Source: Pseudomonadota bacterium (lineage in GTDB: Bacteria; Pseudomonadota; Gammaproteobacteria; Nitrosococcales; Methylophagaceae). From it: a stretch of 64,000 nucleotides of DNA. Shown one piece after another: positions 1 through 8,049 of this stretch. The notes under the pieces were generated by a model. That model searched no databases. It was given only the letters and a program-made list of their open reading frames with translations, and was not told where the DNA came from. The position numbers and the translations under genes were made by a program. The stretch covers positions 58,665 to 122,664 of the forward strand of contig JALIBN010000026.1 in the NCBI GenBank assembly GCA_030576275.1, in the 5' to 3' direction. Each line of letters opens with the position of its first letter. The stretch's first letter is position 1.

Positions 1-537
1 GACATTAATCTGTGCATAAAGGGCCAACTCAGTATACGCAGGACCGCGTTGCACTAGTGCACCGCCAGAATTATTACATATTCCGCCCACAATTGAGGCT
101 CCTATACATGATGATCCAATGACTGAGTGTGGTTCACGACCATAAGCCGCTAAAGTTTCTTCAAGTCCAAACAGGGTACTACCTGGCAAGCCGATAATCT
201 GTTTAGCATCGCCAATCAATTGAATTTGATTAATACGCATGGTATTGACAATCACAATTGGGCGATCATAATCATTGCCATCGGGTGTTGAACCGCCCGT
301 TAAGCCAGTGTTAGCTGCTTGCATAATAATCGCAACATTCGCTTTCGTACAGACTTGCAATACCCGCCATATCTCGATTAAAGTACCAGGCCGCACCACA
401 GCCATAGCATCGCCAGAGCCGAAACGATAACCCTTGCTGTAAGGCTGTGTCTTAGCGTCACCCGTCAAGGTATGAGGGGCGCCAACGATGGCTTTTAACG
501 CATCTATCAAATCTAATTTGGCAGTTTGTTCAGACAT
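1..537 (-). CDS. dld: Quinone-dependent D-lactate dehydrogenase, N-terminal part (runs off window)
   Basis: The reading frame is open from the ATG at 535-537 (minus strand) to the window edge, 179 codons. The protein begins MSEQTAKLDLIDALK and contains the Dld-type FAD-binding stretch: YRFGSGDAMAVVRPGT, then MQAANTGLTGGSTPDGNDYD, then REPHSVIGSSCIGAS and GGICNNSGGALVQRGPAYTE. These match the N-terminal third of E. coli Dld almost segment by segment. Dld is a peripheral membrane flavoprotein that oxidises D-lactate to pyruvate and passes electrons to quinone. A GAG upstream of the ATG could serve as a weak ribosome binding site. The membrane-binding and C-terminal parts lie outside the window, so completeness cannot be judged. 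Confidence 0.93.
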   Translation of the reverse strand, partial: MSEQTAKLDLIDALKAIVGAPHTLTGDAKTQPYSKGYRFGSGDAMAVVRPGTLIEIWRVLQVCTKANVAIIMQAANTGLTGGSTPDGNDYDRPIVIVNTMRINQIQLIGDAKQIIGLPGSTLFGLEETLAAYGREPHSVIGSSCIGASIVGGICNNSGGALVQRGPAYTELALYAQINV

Positions 538-1629
538 TTTATCTCGGCTTAAAAATTCACTATTAATAAAAAATGATTATATCATGTGACTAGCATACAA
601 AAATAAGACCTGTCAGAACCAATTTTCACAATCCTATTAAAACCAATGGAGCTGTTTGAAACTACTACATTTGAAGGGTGGCAACACTATGCTTGAAGGC
701 CTATATAAATGAGCACATATAAAAAAGCTCTATTGTCCAGCAGGGGTGTATGAAGTTGTGAAGGGGCAGGAATCAACTTATTTGCAGAGCAATGCTCAGA
801 ATTGCATCCATTGCATAGCCTGTGATATTTAATAACCAACCCGGAACATAGTTGGGATACTACCACAAGGTGGAAGCGGGCCAAGTTACACTGGAATGTA
901 ATTTGTGAATAATTCACTTTGGACTAGATTCTGACGGTTACCACTACAAGTTGACTGTTAGCCATGGTGATTTAGCCGTCATGGTTATCTATTGGCGTAT
1001 GACTTTTGCTGATGAGAAAGCCTATGAAAATCCCTTACAATCAAATATCTTGCTTGCTCATTTAATACATTGATATGTTCGTTTTCAGATACTTTAAGGA
1101 TAAAACATCATGAAACAAATCAGCATTTTATTTTTATCACTTCTCAGTAGTGGTGAAGGCGGCTTCTCAAACAGCTGAATACTCATGGAGTATGACATGT
1201 GTACTAATCGCGTGTGAATAAAGCTGTAGATGTTGATGTGCCACCTAGATGATCTCATGTAGGGTGTGGAGGGAGCCAATCTGACAGGAAATTTTCTCAA
1301 AGAAAACGCACCCTGAATCTTTTCGTGTTCTGAAATTTATTTAGGTAGTTTTAACTATCTTACCAGCCACAATAAATCCAGATTGGATAATTGAGTAAGG
1401 ATTAAGAGTGCTAGACAAATAATATTAATGGTTACTCAAACAGACACGAGTGCAATTAAATACTTTAAGATTGATATTGTATAATTCAAATAATGTAGAA
1501 TTGCATCTTGTCGCTAAGTTAAGACTAAGTACAAAGCGACAACAAACGCGACTATGAGAATGAATATGTTAAAATTACAGTAGTAGCGTTATTGATAAAG
1601 CCCTGATTTAAAGGCGCTATTTAGTTTAC
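538..1629. other. Gene-poor intergenic stretch upstream of tRNA-Lys
   Basis: About 1.1 kb with no convincing intact gene. The short open frames here (for example on the minus strand at 687-917 and 1094-1300) have no recognisable motif and unnatural composition. One small plus-strand frame at 1110-1178 has an AAGGA ten bases before its ATG and codes for a signal-peptide-like start (MKQISILFLSLLSS), but stops after 22 codons; it may be the stump of a lost secreted protein. The dld promoter must lie in the first part. Confidence 0.5.
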
Positions 1630-1705
1630 GGACTCTTAACTCAATTGGTAGAGTAGCTGACTCTTAATCAGTTTGTTCCGGGTTCGAGTCCCGGAGGGTC
1701 CACCA
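1630..1705 (+). tRNA. tRNA-Lys (anticodon CTT)
   Basis: The 76 bases fold as a full cloverleaf. The acceptor arm GGACTCT pairs with AGGGTCC with one G-T pair. The D arm is ACTC/GAGT, the anticodon stem GCTGA/TCAGT encloses the loop CTCTTAA, and the T arm CCGGG-TTCGAGT-CCCGG is perfect. The anticodon is CTT, reading AAG (Lys). The 3' CCA is encoded. Integrase remnants begin 72 bases downstream, so this tRNA probably served as an integration target. Confidence 0.95.
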
Positions 1706-1776
1706 TAAACACTACATATAGTGGTCGCTTAGATTTAAAACCACAGAATGTAGTGGTAAGCTGTCTTGGATGACGC

Positions 1777-2150
1777 TCAAATCGTCCCGTCGTTTTGGTA
1801 AGATGTCCCGAATAACTGCTCTGCTTTACTTCCAGAGCTGTTTACTGCTGTCTCAATCCAGCGACCGTGATGCTTACTCAACATAGTGAGATCGCTATGA
1901 CCTAACTGGCTACAGATCCAAGCATGATTATAATTCTTAGCAAGCATCAAACGCCAATCTGCGAAAACAAAGCTATTCTGTAGCGTTAACGACCGCCTTT
2001 TTCCGGTCATAAATTTGCAGCATTTTAGGGCCTTGATGTCCTAAGGCATCCAATTTTTCACCTTGCGTATTACTGATTCCTTGTGCTTTTATATCGTGAA
2101 AATTAAACAAATCAATAAGCGCTTTAACCGTCTTCTTTTTAAGTCTATTC
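1777..2150 (-). pseudogene. Remnants of two different tyrosine integrases, fused
   Basis: Read on the minus strand, about 1980-2146 gives the C-terminal end of one integrase type (FNFHDIKAQGISNTQGEK, then LGHQGPKMLQIYDRKKAVV), with the HxxK box and the final YDRK tyrosine. Continuing past a frame change, 1777-2010 gives the tail of a second type (YNHAWICSQLGHSDLTML, then HHGRWIETA). In that tail the catalytic tyrosine expected before GRW is a histidine. Neither has a start or catalytic N-terminal half. Their place next to the tRNA 3' end is typical of integrases from islands inserted in tRNA genes. The two tails look like successive elements that decayed in place. The fold of each fragment is recognised by motif only. 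Confidence 0.7.
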
Positions 2151-2550
2151 AACGACGATTTGAACGCTGATTATGTTATCTGCTGATCGGCTTCATACTG
2201 AACTAATTATAAACTGGCAATAATATCATTGGCTTTTACTGCTGCGGTTAATCGGTCTGACCCTCGCGTTATCGTATCCCGACCATTAGATCTGTTGGTA
2301 TCGAGACCCTCGTTTAGTCTTTTCAAGCTCTTAGCATTTATGATTCCGACACGTCTAAATCCTGCATAACTAATGCAATGCCCTTGATTGCTGAATGTAA
2401 AGGGTCGCAATATATTCTTCATAAGTGACATAGCGAGTTCTTGCTTATTCCTTAATTATGCTTGACAACTCAATCGGATTAACTTGAGTTTTTGGCCGCG
2501 GTCTAAAGCGTATTTCATAACCTGATTTGCGTCTATATAAATTCAAGGTT

Positions 2551-2921
2551 GCAATTTATCGGTATTCTTTCTGGGTGACGTTAGAAAGACAGATAAAAAA
2601 ACAGGAAGGGCAGAGGAAGTATCAACACTTGAGTTGCTTAAATACTTTGAGAGTAGAGCTAAAGCATCACTATTGGATGATGTGGGATCACAGCAATCTA
2701 GTCATGTGTCTTCCCGAAAACTATTACTCAGTCAGATATTCAGTCAGATTGAAGCTAAGAAAAACAAGTTTAAAGATGGCGAAGTTCCGCCACCAGATTT
2801 TTGAGGTGGCTATTTCATGGTGCTTAAAGGCATAGAATTCTGGCAGGGTAAGGAAAGTCGACTTCATGACAGATTAATCTATGAAAATATTGATGGTGAT
2901 TCCATTCTTAATCGTCTATGA
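2551..2921 (+). pseudogene. pdxH: Pyridoxamine 5'-phosphate oxidase remnant (3' half)
   Basis: The C-terminal half of PdxH can be read across frames. ELLKYFESRAKASLLDDVGS is followed by QQSSHVSSRKLL and GEVPPPDF, then an in-frame TGA, then [20 protein letters not shown] and [18 protein letters not shown] with a stop at 2919-2921. EFWQG and RLHDR are the signature residues of the family, which makes pyridoxal 5'-phosphate. A second lesion is a frame change in the A-run near 2594, joining LERQIKK to TGRAEEVST. The N-terminal FMN-binding half is missing or unrecognisable. It is a dead copy; a working pdxH would have to be elsewhere. Confidence 0.8.
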
Positions 2922-3589
2922 CGACAGAAACTCTCACAGACATTTAAGCCGTACTCATTGACGGAAGCTGTTCAACAAGATTGTTGTAAGCAAAGAAAAG
3001 CGGCTTTTTTGTGGCGATTTAAAGCCGTCAGATATAGTCTCATTAGCTAAAAATCATCACCACCACAATATTTATAGACTTGAATCTGTGAAACTCGGGT
3101 TTTCTACTGAGTGCTGATCAATAGGGGAAAAGAAGTTTCTTTGACCATTTTGTTAATGGCTAAATCATTGATGATCGCAAAAGGGCGTTGCATCAATCCT
3201 ATTCGGTAAGATCTCATAGTCCTTTTATTAACAATCTTGGTACTCAAATAAACTAAAGTTCGGAATCTATTGAGCGGGCTTTCTAATACTTTGACCCATG
3301 TTGTAATAAAGTTATTAACGAACCACGATTCTGCTCCGCATCATTAGCAGAGTAACATTGGCTACCGAGCCAAACGCCTTGTTAGAGCCGAATACAAGAA
3401 CAATCGTCAAGCTCACTAAGCCTAGCATCTTCTTAAATTACAATCTGATTTTGAATAATAATTAGTTACATATTGTTACCTTGGTGATATCATGGTTAAT
3501 ATTCAGAAATAGCAGAAATAGCAGAAATAGCAGAAATAACGGAAGCGCCAGAAATACTAAGTTACTTCTATGGATAGAAATACAATTAC
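2922..3589. other. Non-coding or decayed stretch before the kinase gene
   Basis: No intact gene is visible. A minus-strand frame at 3315-3428 starts with a signal-peptide-like sequence (MLGLVSLTIVLVFGSNKAFG) preceded by AAGAAG. It stops after 37 codons, and an adjacent frame stays open for a further stretch, so it may be the start of a decayed exported protein. The right end carries the 9-bp repeats listed separately and presumably the promoter of the histidine kinase. Confidence 0.4.
3504..3539. repeat. Tandem 9-bp repeat, four copies
   Basis: CAGAAATAG is repeated four times in a row (the last copy ends in A), with a further partial copy at 3549-3557. The array ends about 50 bases before the histidine kinase start. 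The period is a multiple of three, and one forward frame reads as Ala-Glu-Ile repeats until a TAG at about 3573, so it may derive from coding sequence. Confidence 0.85.
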
Positions 3590-5437
3590 ATGCAGTGGAG
3601 AGATGATTTGGGAAATAAACTTACTGATGATTTCGTTGGCTTAATAATGATAGTTGCAGCCTTGCTTGCTATTTTCATGGTCGTCACCTTTGATACGCTT
3701 GATAACTACAACTCGCGAGCAAGTACGATCGATAAGTCCGCTAGAACGATTGTTAGGTTGCTGACCAATATGCCTATGGAGCGGTTTATAAAAAACGATG
3801 TTTATAGTAATAGCGTATTAGAGCTCTTATCTCGTAATGAACATAATGCCGATTTAGCCTACGTAGCCAAAGTTAACTTGTCTGGCGAATCCTTAGCTTC
3901 AGTTACAGTAAAAAATATCATCATCCCTGATATGGTCATTGGTTCTTGGCCGAAACAGGGGGTGTCCAAGTACGTAGCTGAACAAGGATCAAACAAATAC
4001 ATCGAATATCGTGCACCGATAATGTCAGGCAAAGAGTTAGTGGGGTATGAGCGGGTTGGGTACGATAAGCCTAAAATCGAACTCCAATTTTCAGATGTAT
4101 CTTTCTATGCAAAAATGGCGCTACCGGTATTTTTATTGGTACCTGTTTTTTACCTTATGTTCCGGCGAGAAACCCGTTCCTTAAGGCAGGTGAGTTCTCA
4201 AATACTGTCTTTTATGGATGTGCAGAGCGTTAAACTCGACACCGATAGTGATAATAAGGATATTATCGCTAACTTGCGTCAATTTGTGCTGACAGTGGGT
4301 AAGCAGATGGATGCTCTTAAGAATGAGCAAGCCCAAGCACAAGAATCAACATTGATACTAGGCTATCAAAAGAAACGCATCGAATCCGTATTACAGTCAT
4401 TTCCAGATGCGGTTGTGGTCATGGATGAGAATGGTGCTATTACCTACGAGAATGGAAGACTTCAAGCAGTTATGGGTCTTCAGCCTGAAGGTATTATAGG
4501 TTTAATGCCTAATGAGTGGTGTACTGATGAGCAAGTAATCAATTTACTCTCTAGCTACCATAGCAACATCACTTCCTCAAAGCGAGTGGAAGTGCTGGAG
4601 TTTACACCTGAAGCCATTCCAAATAAAACCATATCCGTTAGTGCTTATCCATTATTTTCCCCTACGGGATTAAATACTGTTTTGGGAACCTTAGTGTTGT
4701 TTCATGATATTACTAAAAAAGTATTATTAACTAGCAAGCATGAAGACTTTATCAATCATGTTTCTCATGAGATGAAGTCACCGCTTAATGTTATTCAAAT
4801 GTGTGCTGAAACGTTATTGGATAATAATGATGACGATAAAGTTGAGCGAACTCAATCACTTAACATGATTATGGATGAAGCTGAACGATTGAACATGTTG
4901 GTCTCGACCCTACTCAATATTTCAAAAATTGAATCAGGACATCTGACGCTTAATAAACAGCGGGTGAGACTCGGCGATCTTATTAAAGACACCTTTGAAG
5001 ATATGGTTAGTACAGCCGAAATAAATCAAGTTAATTTCAAACTTGGATTGCCTAGTACTATAGGTGCTGTATCAATAGATAAGGACTTGGTCCGAATTGC
5101 GTTAAGAAATTTATTGACTAATGCGCTCAAATACTCTGATATCGGTGGAAATGTCACCCTTCAAGTTGATGACGATAGTGATAAGTATGTTCTAAGTGTT
5201 ATCGATGATGGCATCGGTATAGCTGAAAAAGACCTCTTGCATGTTTTTGATAAGTTTTATCGTGCCGATTCAGATAAAGTCAGACAACGAAATGGTCATG
5301 GTTTAGGTTTATCATTATCTAAAAATATCATTGAGATGCATCAGGGGAGAATTCTGGTAGAAAGTATACTAGGACAAGGTACTACTTTCCGTATTATGCT
5401 GCCTAAGCAAGCAGTCTTTATAAATGAGATGGGATAA
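3590..5437 (+). CDS. Membrane sensor histidine kinase with PAS domain
   Basis: 615 residues. A transmembrane helix at about 17-37 and a second at about 172-190 (MALPVFLLVPVFYLMF) enclose a periplasmic sensor domain of about 130 residues. A PAS-like domain follows at about 258-372 (SVLQSFPDAVVVMDENGAI). The HisKA box FINHVSHEMKSPLNV has its phosphoacceptor at His393. The ATPase domain has the N box NLLTNALKYSD, G1 box DDGIGI and G2 box GHGLGLSL. All kinase motifs are intact. Its stop overlaps the start of the receiver gene (TAATG), so the two form a translationally coupled pair. Its place ahead of c-di-GMP and pilus genes suggests it senses a surface or envelope signal; that is inference. The ribosome binding site is weak. 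Confidence 0.93.
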   Translation: MQWRDDLGNKLTDDFVGLIMIVAALLAIFMVVTFDTLDNYNSRASTIDKSARTIVRLLTNMPMERFIKNDVYSNSVLELLSRNEHNADLAYVAKVNLSGESLASVTVKNIIIPDMVIGSWPKQGVSKYVAEQGSNKYIEYRAPIMSGKELVGYERVGYDKPKIELQFSDVSFYAKMALPVFLLVPVFYLMFRRETRSLRQVSSQILSFMDVQSVKLDTDSDNKDIIANLRQFVLTVGKQMDALKNEQAQAQESTLILGYQKKRIESVLQSFPDAVVVMDENGAITYENGRLQAVMGLQPEGIIGLMPNEWCTDEQVINLLSSYHSNITSSKRVEVLEFTPEAIPNKTISVSAYPLFSPTGLNTVLGTLVLFHDITKKVLLTSKHEDFINHVSHEMKSPLNVIQMCAETLLDNNDDDKVERTQSLNMIMDEAERLNMLVSTLLNISKIESGHLTLNKQRVRLGDLIKDTFEDMVSTAEINQVNFKLGLPSTIGAVSIDKDLVRIALRNLLTNALKYSDIGGNVTLQVDDDSDKYVLSVIDDGIGIAEKDLLHVFDKFYRADSDKVRQRNGHGLGLSLSKNIIEMHQGRILVESILGQGTTFRIMLPKQAVFINEMG

Positions 5438-5811
5438 TGACTCAAAGAATATTGATAGTTGATGATGAACCCCATGTCATTCACGTACTGAAAACTTTTC
5501 TTGAACGCAAGGGCTTTTCTGTTTTCTCGGCGCACAACGGTCAACAGGCTCTAGATGTTTATAAAAAGTCTCAACCTCATGTCGTAATCACGGATATACA
5601 GATGCCTATTATGAGTGGGCAAGCGCTGTGTGAGCAATTATTACACGACTATACGCATGACACTGCTAAACTAATCGTGGTGACATCGCGCACAGATATC
5701 GCACTACGGTCTTGGGCCAAGAGCTACCCCATGATTGATTTTATAGAAAAACCCCTGAGCATGAGACGCTTAGTATCAAAACTTGACGAATTTTTTGTCT
5801 TGGCGGTATAA
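5437..5811 (+). CDS. Stand-alone response regulator receiver (CheY-like)
   Basis: 124 residues forming a single receiver domain with no output domain. The acidic pocket is D9-D10, the phosphoacceptor is D53 (VITDIQMP), the switch threonine is T83 (LIVVTSRTD) and the conserved lysine is K105 (IEKP). It overlaps the kinase stop by one base and ends three bases before the GGDEF/EAL gene. The order implies that it relays phosphate from the kinase, possibly by binding the next protein. Lacking its own effector domain, it must act by protein contact. Partner choice is inferred from context. Confidence 0.92.
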   Translation: MTQRILIVDDEPHVIHVLKTFLERKGFSVFSAHNGQQALDVYKKSQPHVVITDIQMPIMSGQALCEQLLHDYTHDTAKLIVVTSRTDIALRSWAKSYPMIDFIEKPLSMRRLVSKLDEFFVLAV

Positions 5812-5814
5812 GTT

Positions 5815-7983
5815 ATGCTGGAGATGAAACTTAGTTGTTTAAAATACTATTCGCTAGTTAACCGCGTGTCGGATTACCATGTCTACTTAGCTATTCTAGA
5901 TGTAGGTAGCGGCAAAATTATTGCTCAAGATGATAATATTCAACAACAGTTTGTTGATTTTATAAAGTATATTGAGCAACCCAATATCGGTTGGACCAGC
6001 AAAGAAACCGTACAGGGAAACTACGCAATCTCCCCAGATAGAATGTTAAATCTTACACCGCTCACTATCGGTGTTGAAGAGCCTCGCTATTGGCTTTGTT
6101 CATTGATTTCATCGCCTGATCATACTGAGGTTATTTTGAAAGATGAAATATTACTTCAAACCATAAAAGACGTCGCTATATTTATACAACATGATTCTGA
6201 CGCCACCATACTCGCCAGAGGCATGGCCGATGAATTAGCTACGCGCTATGAAGAGCTCAATTTATTATATGGTATTGATGTCGACTTCGATTTTTCAGGC
6301 AGTGATAGCATCTCCGAAATGTATTACAAGATCATTGAGGACTGTATCGTCTATTTGGGGGTTGATATAGTCTGTTTATACCTGCCAGATGAAGACGTGT
6401 TGGTGGTGAAAAATAACCCTGATATTTCAGCCGGCGATTTGAGTACTGTACTGAATAAATTTCAAGGCTCACTCTATTCGCTTATTGCGGAAGATCCAGA
6501 AACATACGTAGTTAACAAAGACGAAATTGTAGATTGGACAAATCCTAGGCTCGGGATTGACTATAAATATATCGCGGTGCCGTTATTTAAATCGATAAAA
6601 AGCATGGCGGGCATGCTGGTAATTGCGAATCATGAAACGCAAAATAATTTCACCAATAGTGACAGAAAATTGTGCGAAGTACTGGGAGCAGAAATATCCA
6701 AGTTTATCCAATTACGTCATGATCCTTTAACTGGCTTGCTTAATCGAGTCGGATTAGAACAACAGTTGCGCCAAGCCATTGCGCAAAATTATGAAAAATC
6801 AAAGCGCGGAATGCTACTCTATATAGACATTGATCAGTTCAAGAGTGTAAATGAAGTTTCTGGACACAATGCTGGTGATATTTTATTAACTCAGTTAGCC
6901 TCATTATTACCATATAACATAAGAGCTACTGACTCACTGGCACGGATTGGCGGTGATGATTTTGTAATTATATTAAACGACTGTCCAGTCAGTAATGGCC
7001 TTGCCATAGCAGAAAAAATAATTGAACAGATTAAGTCGTTCCGTTTTGTTTTTCTGGATAAGGTATTTAATATTACCGTGAGTATAGGTCTAGTTGTTTT
7101 TGGCGATGATGACAAAAATACTGATGATATTATTGGTGCAGCAGAATCGGCCTGTTTTACAGCTAAGGAATTAGGGCGAAATCAAGTGCGGCTTTATGAA
7201 AAAACGGATGTGATTATGACCAAACGTCATGATGACGTCTTATGGGTGGGCAGAATTCATAATGCTATCGAAGACAATAGATTTAAACTTTACCGTCAGC
7301 GAATCATTTCCATCCAAAATGATACTGTCGAGCTTTCACATTACGAAATCTTGCTAAGGATGATCGATGAAAAGGGGTCTGTACTTTCACCCTTTACTTT
7401 TATTCCTGCTGCAGAGCGATATGAGCAAATGACAAAATTAGATCGGTGGGTGATACTAAAAACACTTGAAACCTTATCTTTTCATAATAAGAAAGAAGAT
7501 GCCGTTGTGCTTCATCTCTCGATTAATTTGTCCGGCCAATCTTTATGTGAAGATGGATTTGCTGAGTTTATAATTAATAGCATCAATAAATATGAAATCC
7601 AGCCGGAATCACTGTGTTTTGAAGTGACTGAAACTGCGGCCATTATCAATTTATCTCATGCACAGAAATTCATGGCAAAAGTGAAAGCGATTGGTTGTAG
7701 CTTCTCCTTAGATGATTTCGGTAGTGGAATGAGTTCTTTTGGTTACTTAAAAAGTCTTCCAGTAGATTATTTGAAAATTGATGGTCAATTTGTTAAGGGC
7801 ATGATGTCAGACCCTGTAGATAGAGCTATGGTTGAATCCATTCATCATATAGGTCATGTAATGGGCTTGCAAACGATAGCCGAGTTTGTCGAAGATGATG
7901 AAATGATCGAACATTTGAGATTAATTGGCATCGACTATGCGCAAGGATACGCATTGGGTAGGCCGGAGCCTTTTGAGTTATGA
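5815..7983 (+). CDS. GAF-like/GGDEF/EAL cyclic di-GMP protein
   Basis: 722 residues without an obvious transmembrane helix. An N-terminal region of about 150 residues is unassigned. A GAF-like segment spans about 155-300. GGDEF covers about 302-465, with the active motif GGDDF at 379-383 and an inhibitory I-site RATD at 370-373, exactly five residues upstream. EAL covers about 485-720. The signature is EIL at 511-513, so the glutamate is kept, and NLSGQSL, EVTETA, LDDFGSGMSS, YLKID and QTIAEF carry the other metal and catalytic positions. Both c-di-GMP synthesis and hydrolysis are therefore plausible, with feedback inhibition. Its product or substrate would be the ligand of the MshEN-type ATPase encoded next. 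Confidence 0.92.
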   Translation: MLEMKLSCLKYYSLVNRVSDYHVYLAILDVGSGKIIAQDDNIQQQFVDFIKYIEQPNIGWTSKETVQGNYAISPDRMLNLTPLTIGVEEPRYWLCSLISSPDHTEVILKDEILLQTIKDVAIFIQHDSDATILARGMADELATRYEELNLLYGIDVDFDFSGSDSISEMYYKIIEDCIVYLGVDIVCLYLPDEDVLVVKNNPDISAGDLSTVLNKFQGSLYSLIAEDPETYVVNKDEIVDWTNPRLGIDYKYIAVPLFKSIKSMAGMLVIANHETQNNFTNSDRKLCEVLGAEISKFIQLRHDPLTGLLNRVGLEQQLRQAIAQNYEKSKRGMLLYIDIDQFKSVNEVSGHNAGDILLTQLASLLPYNIRATDSLARIGGDDFVIILNDCPVSNGLAIAEKIIEQIKSFRFVFLDKVFNITVSIGLVVFGDDDKNTDDIIGAAESACFTAKELGRNQVRLYEKTDVIMTKRHDDVLWVGRIHNAIEDNRFKLYRQRIISIQNDTVELSHYEILLRMIDEKGSVLSPFTFIPAAERYEQMTKLDRWVILKTLETLSFHNKKEDAVVLHLSINLSGQSLCEDGFAEFIINSINKYEIQPESLCFEVTETAAIINLSHAQKFMAKVKAIGCSFSLDDFGSGMSSFGYLKSLPVDYLKIDGQFVKGMMSDPVDRAMVESIHHIGHVMGLQTIAEFVEDDEMIEHLRLIGIDYAQGYALGRPEPFEL

Positions 7984-8049
7984 AAGTAAATTACATAACA
8001 ATGAGAGCGCCCTTAATTAACGCTATTCCATACTGGTACGAAGGGTATT

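Noticed and set aside
2207..2431. 74-residue minus-strand frame as an antitoxin gene
   Set aside because: Only a vague feel of a short helical protein, no motif and no partner toxin.
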